From positions 1-44,488 of the forward strand of contig JAKAFM010000008.1 in assembly GCA_021817905.1 (NCBI GenBank): a stretch of 44,488 bases of DNA, given 5' to 3'. This document shows positions 32,867 to 41,011 of this stretch, piece after piece. Numbering within the stretch: position 1 is the first letter of the stretch; every line of letters starts with the position of its first letter. The stretch comes from a bacterium (lineage in GTDB: Bacteria > Patescibacteriota > Microgenomatia > UBA12405). The position numbers and the translations under genes are program-made. The notes beneath the pieces are model-generated. The model had not been told where the DNA came from, searched no databases, and worked only from the letters and a program-made list of their open reading frames with translations.

Positions 32867-33296
32867 GGAGATGCCCCGTAATGAGCGGGGGTCCGAAAGC
32901 GAATTTGATAAACGTCTACAAGCTTAATCTATTCTCTCCTACACCTTGATGAACTAGAACAAACAAGAGGCCATCAAGTGTCGATGATTGAAGGCATTAC
33001 CCCTCGCTTACCCCAACAGCCCCATCGAGAGGGAAGTGGTAACATCTTAGTTTAGTTTAAACCTATTAAATTTCCTCTAAGATAGAAAACTTATAGATTC
33101 GATATTTAGGCTAAACCAACAGCCGAAAAGGCTGGGGTCTGACCAAATAAAGTGTTGGCAGCATTAGTTAGATACTTGTCAACGTTAAGTAAAGTGTTTT
33201 TAGCATTTTACGTTTTAACCCTGTTTAACGACTCAATGGATCAAAGTCGGCTTGCAGTTTGTCAAAGAACATCTTCCGTCAATTCATTACATCTCC
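32867..33296 (-). ncRNA. ssrA: tmRNA (transfer-messenger RNA)
   Basis: On the minus strand, the 5' GGAGATG (33296-33290) pairs perfectly with 3' CATCTCC (32873-32867) as the acceptor stem. AATTGACGG near the 5' end matches the conserved ATTCGACGG. The 3' end has AAGCTTGTAGAC and TTTCGGAC, then the T arm CCCCG-CTCATTA-CGGGG. The tag frame is best read at 33162-33109, encoding AANTLFGQTPAFSAVGLA with stop TAA at 33108-33106; the exact resume codon (GCT or GCC) is uncertain. CCA is not encoded. The third acceptor pair is A-U instead of G-U, and the T loop departs from TTCRANY. Hairpins expected for the pseudoknot region are visible. Confidence 0.92.
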
Positions 33297-33314
33297 GGAA
33301 TTAAAAGTCCCGCT

Positions 33315-33320
33315 ATTATA
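33315..33320 (-). promoter_or_regulatory. -10 box (TATAAT) of ssrA
   Basis: TATAAT (33320-33315) includes the TAA stop codon of the upstream membrane-protein gene. The mature tmRNA 5' end is 18 nt downstream, so a leader of about 12 nt is removed. The -35 region is weak. Confidence 0.6.
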
Positions 33321-34371
33321 CCAAAAAATCACGTTTAAGTCTACTTATTCCCATAAGAATCACTATATTCGCTCCTAACCCAATCACTGCCGAAAACTGT
33401 TCAAAATAGAAATTAAACATCGATCCCAAAAAAATATTGACTAGCAATCCGGTCTGAAAATAAAATATCCCTCGTTTAATTTTTTTATTCGACACCCACA
33501 CTAATCCTCCCAAGAAGAGCAACGCTGCCAATCCATCAACAACTATTTTTGAACCTTCCATAAAAGAATCAAATTTAGGATAGGCAACTTTCTGTTCCAC
33601 TAGACTTGCCAAATTATAACCAGTCTGGCGCCAAGTAATAACCTGGTAAGTATTAAAAATACTCCCAATAATATCTCCAATCGCCAAAGCCAAGAGCAAA
33701 AACCAAACCACTTTTTTCTTAAATATTTTATAGTACGAAAACCATCGCAATCTTCGATAAAGCCGCAATAATAAATTTTGGTTTGGATGAGCCACTACGG
33801 TCAAATTTTCAACCAATTTCAAAAGATGTTTACCAAATGTCGCCTCGGCCACGTTGCGTTCACGCCGGATAACCATCGACAGTCGTCTGATCATCTCATC
33901 TTTCTCCTTTTGGTCTAAATCATTCTCGGCCACCTCTTCTAACTCACTAATGGTTTGATAAAGTAAAGTTTTTGGGTCTTTGGGATTAATTCTTTCAATA
34001 TACCGGTATATTAAAAACATAAGTACAAAAAAGCCATAGATTAGCAATATTGCCGGTTGAAAAAAATAATTATTATCTCTAGTTACAAATTTGCCAATTT
34101 CGTCGATAAATGAACCCATTCCTGCCCCCATAATCACTGCCGATAATCTTCTCACCCTATCCCCATGAAAAAGTTGTGGCAGCATTCCTCCAATTAACAT
34201 CCCCAAGCCTCCATACAGCACATGTGCCAAGTGCCATTGACCCCTTCCTAACTGAAAGTTATTTGTCAACTCTAAAATAATTCGAATCGATAATATGGTT
34301 ACAATCCCCGAAATAAAAGTGATCAGTAACAGTTCACTGGCATCCACCCGTTTGACGAGCTTAAAATTCAT
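33316..34371 (-). CDS. polytopic membrane protein, unknown function
   Basis: This 351-residue protein has about eight helices. Conserved-looking features are GQWHLAHVLYGGLGMLIGGMLPQ, GAGMGSFIDEIGKFVTRDNNYFF and a charged cytoplasmic stretch about 130-200 with repeated Glu/Arg. Similar WHLxHxLYG/IDEIGKF proteins exist in several bacterial phyla without known function. It diverges from the ComF-like gene. Its stop codon forms part of the ssrA -10 box, so ssrA may also be reached by readthrough. Confidence 0.75.
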   Translation of the reverse strand: MNFKLVKRVDASELLLITFISGIVTILSIRIILELTNNFQLGRGQWHLAHVLYGGLGMLIGGMLPQLFHGDRVRRLSAVIMGAGMGSFIDEIGKFVTRDNNYFFQPAILLIYGFFVLMFLIYRYIERINPKDPKTLLYQTISELEEVAENDLDQKEKDEMIRRLSMVIRRERNVAEATFGKHLLKLVENLTVVAHPNQNLLLRLYRRLRWFSYYKIFKKKVVWFLLLALAIGDIIGSIFNTYQVITWRQTGYNLASLVEQKVAYPKFDSFMEGSKIVVDGLAALLFLGGLVWVSNKKIKRGIFYFQTGLLVNIFLGSMFNFYFEQFSAVIGLGANIVILMGISRLKRDFLV

Positions 34372-34376
34372 GATTC

Positions 34377-34402
34377 ATTTTATCATTATCAAAGGCTAAA
34401 CT
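34377..34402. promoter_or_regulatory. divergent -10 boxes, membrane protein / ComF-like
   Basis: TAAAAT (minus, 34382-34377) is 5 nt from ATG 34371, and TAAACT (plus, 34397-34402) is 6 nt from GTG 34409. The plus box supports the GTG start. Confidence 0.5.
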
Positions 34403-34408
34403 TAGCTA

Positions 34409-35059
34409 GTGTCAGGTATTCTTGATTTACTATTTCCGCGAGTTTGTTATGGTTGTCACCGCCCTGGATCTTATTTGTGTCCTCGTTGTTCCAGTCTTTT
34501 AACAGTTCAATCATTTTCTCCATCTCAGCCAGACGCATCACTTTATGGCCACCTTTCGTTATTTGCTTACAAAAGTAGTCTCAAAAAACTCATTCACGAT
34601 TTAAAATATCACTTTCTAAGCGATAGTATTGAAATAATAGGGCAACTTATAGCCAACAGTATTACCTCCGATTTTCCTCATTTTCTCTCTGATTGGAAAA
34701 ACAACAATTATTGTCTTACTCCTGTTCCTCTCCATCCTTTAAAACGAAATTGGCGAGGTTTTAATCAATCGGATTTAATTGCCAAAAATTTCACTACAAA
34801 ACTTGGATTAAAGTACACTCCTGACCTCTTATTTCGCACACACTACACCAAGCCGCAGGTTAAGCAGCTTAAAAAAAGTGATCGTTTCTCCAATGTTGCC
34901 GGTGTATTTTCCGTAAATCCAAAATATCTTCTGACCCTCCCCAAAAACATTATCATCTTTGATGACGTCTTCACTACCGGTTCAACCATCAAAGCCGCCG
35001 CCAAAACCTTAAAAGAAAAGGGAGTAGATACTATTATCGGCCTTACTCTTGCTGGCTAA
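34409..35059 (+). CDS. ComF-family phosphoribosyltransferase-like protein
   Basis: 216 residues, starting at GTG 34409. An N-terminal zinc finger (CYGCHRPGSYLCPRC) precedes a type I phosphoribosyltransferase fold with the PRPP motif IIIFDDVFTTGSTIKAA near the C terminus. KLIHDLKYHF, TPVPLHPLKRNWRGFNQSDLIAK and RTHYTKPQVKQLKKSDRFSNV are standard ComF-family blocks. ComF takes part in DNA uptake in competent bacteria, plausible for a CPR cell that must acquire nucleotides, but the window has no other competence gene. The 3' end overlaps the SPFH gene by 17 bp. Confidence 0.92.
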   Translation: MSGILDLLFPRVCYGCHRPGSYLCPRCSSLLTVQSFSPSQPDASLYGHLSLFAYKSSLKKLIHDLKYHFLSDSIEIIGQLIANSITSDFPHFLSDWKNNNYCLTPVPLHPLKRNWRGFNQSDLIAKNFTTKLGLKYTPDLLFRTHYTKPQVKQLKKSDRFSNVAGVFSVNPKYLLTLPKNIIIFDDVFTTGSTIKAAAKTLKEKGVDTIIGLTLAG

Positions 35060-35714
35060 TTACCCGATGGCTCCTAATTTCGTCTGCACTTTTGGGCATT
35101 TCAGGTTCCAGTACTTCAGCTTTGATCTGGGCTGCCTCAATCGGGTTCCCTTCCAGCGGTGTCAATGAACTTAGGTAAAAATCATCAACAAACAAACCAT
35201 GGGGAGACAACGAATCGCGCAACTCCTGTCGAACTTCATCTTCAATCATGCTACGGTCAGTTGATAATGCCTTAGATAAGGTGTGATTTGTCAATACCTT
35301 TCTAATTCTGCTTCGTGTCACTGGACGAACCACTTTAGATACAAAATTTTCTCCAATATTTTGCCATATTTCCGGCAAACGCTCCGTATCAAGCTTAATA
35401 AGTACCGTTGCTTCAACCGCCACAAAACGATTATCGGCCGTTACTGCATTTATCACCTCATCTCCCATAATTTCTTTATTATCTTTCAGTAAAACATCTT
35501 TAGAAACCGTATATTCAATTAACTGAGCATTAAACAATTTCACCCGATGAATAATCGGAATCTTAATATGCATTCCCGGATGCCATACATTCTGCAAAAC
35601 TCCACTAAAAATACTATAAATACAGCCGACATGTCCTGGGGGAACCGTTACAATAATCCCGCCAACAACTTCATCAACAAACAAGGAAACGAGCAAATTA
35701 TCGATAGATGCCAT
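35043..35714 (-). CDS. SPFH (prohibitin/stomatin-like) domain protein
   Basis: 223 residues. A short N-terminal hydrophobic segment (VVGGIIVTVPPGHVGCIYS) leads into the SPFH beta domain (WHPGMHIKIPIIHRVKLFNAQLIEYTV, VEATVLIKLDTERLPEIWQNIGENF) and a helical C-terminal region (RSRIRKVLTNHTLSKALSTDRSMIEDEVRQEL). Such proteins form membrane-bound oligomers or microdomains. The coiled-coil tail is shorter than usual. TATAAT sits 6 nt before the ATG, at the 3' end of tpiA. Confidence 0.87.
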   Translation of the reverse strand: MASIDNLLVSLFVDEVVGGIIVTVPPGHVGCIYSIFSGVLQNVWHPGMHIKIPIIHRVKLFNAQLIEYTVSKDVLLKDNKEIMGDEVINAVTADNRFVAVEATVLIKLDTERLPEIWQNIGENFVSKVVRPVTRSRIRKVLTNHTLSKALSTDRSMIEDEVRQELRDSLSPHGLFVDDFYLSSLTPLEGNPIEAAQIKAEVLEPEMPKSADEIRSHRVISQQE

Positions 35715-35720
35715 GATTTT

Positions 35721-35726
35721 ATTATA
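35721..35726 (-). promoter_or_regulatory. -10 box (TATAAT) of the SPFH gene
   Basis: TATAAT lies 6 nt before ATG 35714 and directly after the stop codon of tpiA. Confidence 0.55.
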
Positions 35727-36389
35727 TCAACTAAATGATTTAACTCCAAATCCTTCGGCCATTTCTTTCAAAATATGCTCTGGATCTTCTGATTCTACCA
35801 CTGCTGATGCCACTAATACACCCTTCGCCCCCGCGGCCAACGCTACCTCTACATCTGTCCGACTTTTTACTCCCGCTCCCACCAATAGGGGAATTGGTGT
35901 CACCAAGTTCACCATTCTCTCAATTTGATCTCTTTTTTCTACCGATACCGATGATGTTTTGCTCCCAATCAACTCAGGGGGTTCATATGCCAAATAAGTC
36001 ACCCCTTTTTTGGCCCAAAAAACTGCTTGTTGTTGAGATCTAACACAGACTACCGTCATAAACCCCTTCGGTACCAAGGTCAGAAGCTTCAAAATTGTCC
36101 CTTTAGGTTGTTTATCTTCGCTGTGATTAATTAATGATCCTATCGCTCCAGACTGTGCCAATTGTCGTGGCGATGTTTTACCGGTAAATCGACCACTATC
36201 ATAAGGATCCATATGTTGACTCATCACCTTAAGATGATCAAGAGCGCTTAAAGAACGAATATCAATTGCGCTTACCACCGGGATAATAGTAACACCGGTT
36301 TTTTTAGAAACATTCATACAGCTTTTTGCCAGTTTTTCCGCCCCTTGTCCAAAACTTTGTTCCGCCAATTTGAAATTAACCAAGATCAT
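35727..36389 (-). CDS. tpiA: triosephosphate isomerase, archaeal-type
   Basis: At 220 residues it is shorter than the 250-residue bacterial enzymes. The active-site residues are Lys in NFK at residue 7, His in LINHSE, and Glu in AYEPPELIG, with GAGVKSRTDVEVALAAGAKGVLVASAVV binding phosphate. The short length and the YEPPELIG and GAGV blocks match the archaeal TIM branch. It interconverts DHAP and glyceraldehyde 3-phosphate. It follows the solute-binding protein gene by 2 bp in one operon. Confidence 0.92.
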   Translation of the reverse strand: MILVNFKLAEQSFGQGAEKLAKSCMNVSKKTGVTIIPVVSAIDIRSLSALDHLKVMSQHMDPYDSGRFTGKTSPRQLAQSGAIGSLINHSEDKQPKGTILKLLTLVPKGFMTVVCVRSQQQAVFWAKKGVTYLAYEPPELIGSKTSSVSVEKRDQIERMVNLVTPIPLLVGAGVKSRTDVEVALAAGAKGVLVASAVVESEDPEHILKEMAEGFGVKSFS

Positions 36390-36391
36390 AG

Positions 36392-37912
36392 TTAGTGAGT
36401 TAAATGATACTTTGCGATGGTTTGATTAATGCCGTTCATAAGTGGGGTCATTACATCGCCCGGTTGGTCATTTTTTTGAACAATGCCGTTTATTGCATCA
36501 GCAAAATAGCCAATCATGTCATCATTAACACCACTATCAAACGTTCGAGATGACAAATACCACGAAGATGCCGTCCCCGCCCCGTCTAGAAAAGTTTTTA
36601 ATTTGGGATTACTGCTTAGGCTGGCAGCCATACTTTTACGTGGGTAAAGTTCCCCAAAACTTCGTACCTGGGATGCTGATTGATAAAATTTTTGCAAGCC
36701 GTCACTTGATGCCAAAAAAGTCAAAAATTTCCATGCCTCCTTCTGATATTTACTCTTATTACTAACACCTTCCGCCCAATACGTTGCCCAATTAATATTA
36801 GTCAAGTTTCCTTGAGCTTGGCCGCTCTCGATCAATGCCGGGTCAACCCCGCTTAAGGTTGGCAATTGCGGCAGGGGAGCTACTCCATACGATAAGTTCG
36901 GATTTATTTGATCTATATCAAATATTCTCCATGATGGCCCAAAATAATATGCCAACTTCCCGTTAGCAAAATCAAGTGTAGAATTAGGCAATGTTTCATC
37001 CCAGACCTGATCACTCGTTCTAAACAATGTGTAAAAAGTCAGCACATCTTGTAATTTTTGTTTGTTAGCGTCATCCCCTTTAAAAAGATCGACCCCATTC
37101 TGTTTAAGCATTGTTCCCACGATATCGCTCCAATGGTCAACATTGTCAGTCACTCCCATTGCCACACCGGCGATATTTATTTTTCCACTTGCATCTTTAA
37201 CCGTCAGTTTTTTTGCCGAATCTCGCAATCCCCACCACGTTTTTGGAGGTGATATTCCGGCCGAATCTAATATAGATTTATTGTAAAAAAGCGCCAAACC
37301 GTCATACATCAACGGAATTGCCCAATAGTTTCCATTTTCTTTGAGATCAGTCTTATAAACATCAAAAAAATCGCTATCCATTTTAATATCGTTGGCTACT
37401 GTTGTTGGCACCGGCGCCATATAACTTTTCATCATTGGTAACCAGGTGGCATGAATTCTGAAAATATCTGGCACATCCTGACTGGTTGATCCAGCATTGT
37501 TAAGACGTCCAGCTAATCGGGTACGATAATCTGTCTTTGAGTTTTTAATGTAATTAATTTTAATTCCCGGATTTTGTGACTCATATTGACTAATTAATCC
37601 ATCAATAATGTTGCTATCTTCCCACAGTCCCCAATAATTTAAAGTAATCGTCGATGCTGTCGGGCTTTTAAGGTTTGGCAAAAGAAATTTGCTTACGACT
37701 ACAAAAATAAGTAACAAAACAACAACAATAGCCCCGATAGGCCAATAATTCTTCAATACATTTTTTTTGACCACCGGAGAGGCGGTAGTTGTCGGCAATG
37801 GTGGCGTTGGGACAGTTGTTTGGTTGGGTAATGGGCTATTAGGGAATTCTTCCGGTTGGAGCGCCGGAATTTTTCTGGGTGGTAAGGGTGAAGGTATGTC
37901 AAAACTGCTCAC
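36392..37912 (-). CDS. membrane-anchored extracellular solute-binding protein (ABC type)
   Basis: About 506 residues. The N terminus is cytoplasmic and Pro/Thr-rich, followed by one membrane helix (about residues 56-76, WPIGAIVVVLLLIFVVVSKFLL) and an extracellular family 1 solute-binding fold: TLNYWGLWEDSNIIDGLISQYESQNPGIKINY, DVPDIFRIHATWLP, YWAIPLMYDGLALFYNKSIL, KLAYYFGPSW, and KYQKEAWKFLTFLAS. Such proteins bind sugars or oligosaccharides. It has an uncleaved anchor instead of a lipobox, and no permease or ATPase gene is nearby. The start is set to GTG 37912 because TATGAT lies 7 nt upstream; ATG 37924 is the alternative. Confidence 0.85.
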   Translation of the reverse strand: MSSFDIPSPLPPRKIPALQPEEFPNSPLPNQTTVPTPPLPTTTASPVVKKNVLKNYWPIGAIVVVLLLIFVVVSKFLLPNLKSPTASTITLNYWGLWEDSNIIDGLISQYESQNPGIKINYIKNSKTDYRTRLAGRLNNAGSTSQDVPDIFRIHATWLPMMKSYMAPVPTTVANDIKMDSDFFDVYKTDLKENGNYWAIPLMYDGLALFYNKSILDSAGISPPKTWWGLRDSAKKLTVKDASGKINIAGVAMGVTDNVDHWSDIVGTMLKQNGVDLFKGDDANKQKLQDVLTFYTLFRTSDQVWDETLPNSTLDFANGKLAYYFGPSWRIFDIDQINPNLSYGVAPLPQLPTLSGVDPALIESGQAQGNLTNINWATYWAEGVSNKSKYQKEAWKFLTFLASSDGLQKFYQSASQVRSFGELYPRKSMAASLSSNPKLKTFLDGAGTASSWYLSSRTFDSGVNDDMIGYFADAINGIVQKNDQPGDVMTPLMNGINQTIAKYHLTH

Positions 37913-37919
37913 ACTTACT

Positions 37920-37925
37920 ATCATA
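37920..37925 (-). promoter_or_regulatory. -10 box (TATGAT) of the solute-binding protein/tpiA operon
   Basis: TATGAT lies 7 nt before GTG 37912 and itself contains ATG 37924, so the spacing rule of this window favours the GTG. Confidence 0.4.
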
Positions 37926-37975
37926 CCAAAAGGCTATTTGCTAAACTATGACCATAATTACCTGCTGTTTAATCA

Positions 37976-38854
37976 ATGAAAAAAATAATCTTAAGTATAA
38001 GCGGCCTTTTTACTATCATTACCATCATTATCATTGCTTCGTCTTACGGTCGTCCACAGCCCCGCCACGATTTGATTGCTGCGCTCCCTACTGTTAATCC
38101 AACAATTGTTCCCACTGTAATAAACACCCCTACTCCTTCTATTGTCCCCACTCCCACCCCTATGTCTTTTGCCGACCAAAATAAGCTCTATGGACCGTGT
38201 ACTGTTCTTCCGGTTCTTATGTATCACCATATTCAGCCCGAGGTTTCAGCTAAAGCTGATCATCAAACATCATTGACAGTTGATACTGCTGTTTTTCAAA
38301 AACAAATGGCATATCTTAAAGCCAAAAACTATCACTCCATTAGTCCCATTGACTTGGTTAATTTTTTTGACCATGGTATAAACCTTCCCCCTCGATCAAT
38401 TATGTTGACGTTTGACGATGCCTATAACGATTTTGCCACTAACGCCGCCCCGATTTTGCAACAAAATGATTTTAAGGCTACCTCATTTGTCCCCACCGGG
38501 TTAGTAGATAATCCTGATTATATGACCTGGTCTACCATAAAAAGTCTCGCCGGTACTGGCTTGTTTACGTTTGCTAATCACACCTGGTCTCATCACTCCA
38601 TGAACGCCAGCCTTGCTGTTATTCAAAAAGAAATTTCCACCGCTACTACCCAGCTAGCTGATAATGGTTTGTCTTCAAACATTTTTGCCTATCCGTATGG
38701 GACAACTAGTCAGACTGTCGTCAATTACCTGTCATCCAATAAATTCGAGTTGGCCTTTACTACCCGCCACGGTTTAATTATGTGTAAAAAACAACGTTTA
38801 ACCCTCCCCCGGCTTCGTATCGGCAATGCTCCTTTAAGCTCTTATGGATTATAA
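37976..38854 (+). CDS. polysaccharide deacetylase (NodB family), exported
   Basis: 292 residues. An N-terminal membrane/signal helix (about 5-24) and a Pro/Thr linker precede a carbohydrate esterase 4 domain. TFDDAYNDF carries the catalytic and metal Asp, NHTWSHHSM the His ligands (HxxxH), and FAYPYGTTSQ the later motif. It probably deacetylates peptidoglycan or a surface glycan outside the cell. The spacing from CATAAT to the ATG is 17 nt, longer than the norm here. Its end overlaps a reading frame upstream of the RNase H start. Confidence 0.9.
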   Translation: MKKIILSISGLFTIITIIIIASSYGRPQPRHDLIAALPTVNPTIVPTVINTPTPSIVPTPTPMSFADQNKLYGPCTVLPVLMYHHIQPEVSAKADHQTSLTVDTAVFQKQMAYLKAKNYHSISPIDLVNFFDHGINLPPRSIMLTFDDAYNDFATNAAPILQQNDFKATSFVPTGLVDNPDYMTWSTIKSLAGTGLFTFANHTWSHHSMNASLAVIQKEISTATTQLADNGLSSNIFAYPYGTTSQTVVNYLSSNKFELAFTTRHGLIMCKKQRLTLPRLRIGNAPLSSYGL

Positions 38855-38855
38855 T
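38850..38855 (+). promoter_or_regulatory. -10 box (TATAAT) of the RNase H gene
   Basis: TATAAT includes the TAA stop codon of the deacetylase gene and lies 6 nt before ATG 38862, which is therefore preferred over ATG 38844. Confidence 0.55.
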
Positions 38856-38861
38856 GTCCCT

Positions 38862-39284
38862 ATGATACTTCATATCCATACTGATGGTGGTGCCCGTGGT
38901 AACCCCGGAATTGCCGGCTGTGGAGTCGTCATTACCAACGAAAATAATGACCCCTTGTACCAAAAAGGTATTTTCTTGGGTGTTAAAACTAACAATGAAG
39001 CCGAATATGCTGGCTTAATTCATGGTCTTGAGTGGGTTATTACCCACCAGAAAACATATACCATTGACCGGATTGAATTTTATTTAGACTCTGAATTGGT
39101 AGTTCGTCAGTTAAATGGAAAATATAAGGTCAAATCACCACATCTGGTTGCCCTCTATCGCCAGGCACTCGAACATTGTTCGACCATTGCAGTTCCAATC
39201 ATTTTTAATCACGTCCGTCGCGAGTTCAACGCTCAAGCTGATCTATTAGCCAATGAAGCTATGGATCAACGGTATAATCAATAA
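38862..39284 (+). CDS. ribonuclease HI-family protein
   Basis: 140 residues. The four acidic active-site positions are visible: HTDGGARGNPG (Asp), NNEAEYAGLI (Glu), FYLDSELVVRQL (Asp) and FNAQADLLANEAMD (Asp). This is the short, basic-loop-free RNase HI form found in many bacteria and archaea; it removes RNA from RNA-DNA hybrids. An in-frame ATG 18 bp upstream lies within the previous gene and before the -10 box, so it is rejected. Its stop overlaps the start of the VanW gene by 1 bp. Confidence 0.92.
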   Translation: MILHIHTDGGARGNPGIAGCGVVITNENNDPLYQKGIFLGVKTNNEAEYAGLIHGLEWVITHQKTYTIDRIEFYLDSELVVRQLNGKYKVKSPHLVALYRQALEHCSTIAVPIIFNHVRREFNAQADLLANEAMDQRYNQ

Positions 39285-41008
39285 TGAATATCAAGTACCT
39301 TGGTATTGGAGTTGCCGCTGGTTGTTTACTAATAGCTATAGTTCTCGTCAGTCAAGTTCAATTTCACCCCACCACTCCCGACGGGACCACTATCACCGGA
39401 CGTGACTATAGTCACTTAACCCGTCAACAAGTCTTTGATCATCTTACGCGCGATTTTGTTTTCCCCATCGACATTCCGGTAACTATCGGTAGCTATCAGA
39501 CAACAATTTCTTCTCAAAGTTTTTCCGGAACCATTGATCAGTCGCAAACAGCATCACAAGTTATTCCTCCAGTTTTTAGACTTAACCTAATCGATTGGTT
39601 ACAATCACATTTTCACCCCCAGCTAACTGCCAACAACTATCAACTTATTATTTCCCAGGATGATGCTGCTCTCGATGCCGTTGTTGCTTCCATCTCTTCA
39701 CAGCTTGATAAGCCATACGTCCCCACTGAATTGCAAGTTAAATCAGGTCAGATAACAGTTAAACCTGGCGTTCTTGGTGTAGCTGTTAATCGCCAGCAAC
39801 TAAAAACCAGCCTCCATAAATATTTAACCAACTATCGGTCTACTTCCCCGGTTACCGCCGATGTTACTTCGATTGGTCAGCTTCCAACCCAAGATCAAAT
39901 TCAGTCAACCATCGCTCAAGCTCAAAAACTTATCGGTAAATCGCTCACTCTTACCTACGAAGATAAAGCCATCACTATCGATGACGCCACTCTTATTTCC
40001 TGGTTAAACTTTAATCACGACCTTCGTGCCGATAAAATACTCGATTACGCCCAAAATACTGCCGATACTATTAAGCGAGACCCTGTTGACGCTTTATTTA
40101 AGTTTGACGCAGCCTCCAAAAAGGTTTCCGAATTTCGACCCGCTGTTCCTGGAATCGCCGTTGATCCTCAGACACTTGCCAACCTTATCAATACCCAGCT
40201 TACCCAACTAACTACCGCCACTACTTCCACAATTTCCACTGCTATTCCTCTCATTACCACTCAACCAACAATTAAAAATGAAGATGTAAACAATCTTGGA
40301 ATTAAAGAATTATTAGGCAGCGGAGAATCAACGTTCCACCACTCAACTGCTCTTAGGAATCTCAATATCAAGCAGGGAGCTGCCATTATTAATCGTATTC
40401 TGGTTGCCCCGGGTGAAGAATTTTCATTTATCAAAAACCTTGGCCCGGTTACGCTTGAGGCTGGATTTCAAAAAGGATACATTATCAAACAAGGTCACAC
40501 TGTTCTTGATGTCGGCGGCGGAGTTTGTCAGGTTTCTACCACTCTTTTTAGGGCCATGCTTAACGCTGGTGTCCAGATTACCGATCGCTCAGCTCACGCC
40601 TATCGAGTTAGTTACTACGAAGAAGACTCTAAACCCGGTTTTGATGCCACGGTTTTTATACCCAATCCTGATTTAAGGTTCATCAACGACACTGGTCATT
40701 ATGTACTCATTCAAAGCAATTATGACGATGTCAACAAAAAACTTACCTATCAAATATATGGAACCTCTGATGGACGGACAGTTCAAATAAGCAACTATCA
40801 CCAATGGGACGCTACTCCTCCGCCTCCGGAAAAAATCATTGATGACCCGACACTTCCACATGGTGTCATGGTCCAGGACGAACATGCCATCCCAGGACTA
40901 AAAACCGCATTTGACTGGACTGTGACCAGGGGAAATCAAATAATTCACCAAAAAACGTTTGAAAGTAATTTTGTTCCCTGGGGTGCTGTCTTTCGACGTG
41001 GGGTCTAA
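39284..41008 (+). CDS. VanW-family protein with peptidoglycan-binding-like domains
   Basis: This 574-residue exported protein has an N-terminal membrane helix (about residues 7-25). Residues about 35-330 contain two repeated PG-binding-4-like modules (SQLDKPYVPTELQVKSGQITVKPG and KKVSEFRPAVPGIAVDP, each followed by a helical half). The VanW domain follows (GEEFSFIKNLGPVTLEAGF, VLDVGGGVCQVSTTLFRAMLNAG, DRSAHAYRVSYYEE, NPDLRFINDTGHYVLIQSN). The function of VanW is not established; the context is cell-wall modification. It is coupled to the RNase H gene by a 1-bp overlap. Confidence 0.92.
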   Translation: MNIKYLGIGVAAGCLLIAIVLVSQVQFHPTTPDGTTITGRDYSHLTRQQVFDHLTRDFVFPIDIPVTIGSYQTTISSQSFSGTIDQSQTASQVIPPVFRLNLIDWLQSHFHPQLTANNYQLIISQDDAALDAVVASISSQLDKPYVPTELQVKSGQITVKPGVLGVAVNRQQLKTSLHKYLTNYRSTSPVTADVTSIGQLPTQDQIQSTIAQAQKLIGKSLTLTYEDKAITIDDATLISWLNFNHDLRADKILDYAQNTADTIKRDPVDALFKFDAASKKVSEFRPAVPGIAVDPQTLANLINTQLTQLTTATTSTISTAIPLITTQPTIKNEDVNNLGIKELLGSGESTFHHSTALRNLNIKQGAAIINRILVAPGEEFSFIKNLGPVTLEAGFQKGYIIKQGHTVLDVGGGVCQVSTTLFRAMLNAGVQITDRSAHAYRVSYYEEDSKPGFDATVFIPNPDLRFINDTGHYVLIQSNYDDVNKKLTYQIYGTSDGRTVQISNYHQWDATPPPPEKIIDDPTLPHGVMVQDEHAIPGLKTAFDWTVTRGNQIIHQKTFESNFVPWGAVFRRGV

Positions 41009-41011
41009 TTT

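Noticed and set aside
32867-33296. Plus-strand structured RNA such as RNase P RNA
   Set aside because: The plus strand lacks RNase P conserved regions. The minus strand matches tmRNA 5' and 3' sequences and has a perfect acceptor stem.
34409-35059. Competence locus
   Set aside because: ComF-like alone is not enough. No ComEC, ComEA or pilus genes are in the window.
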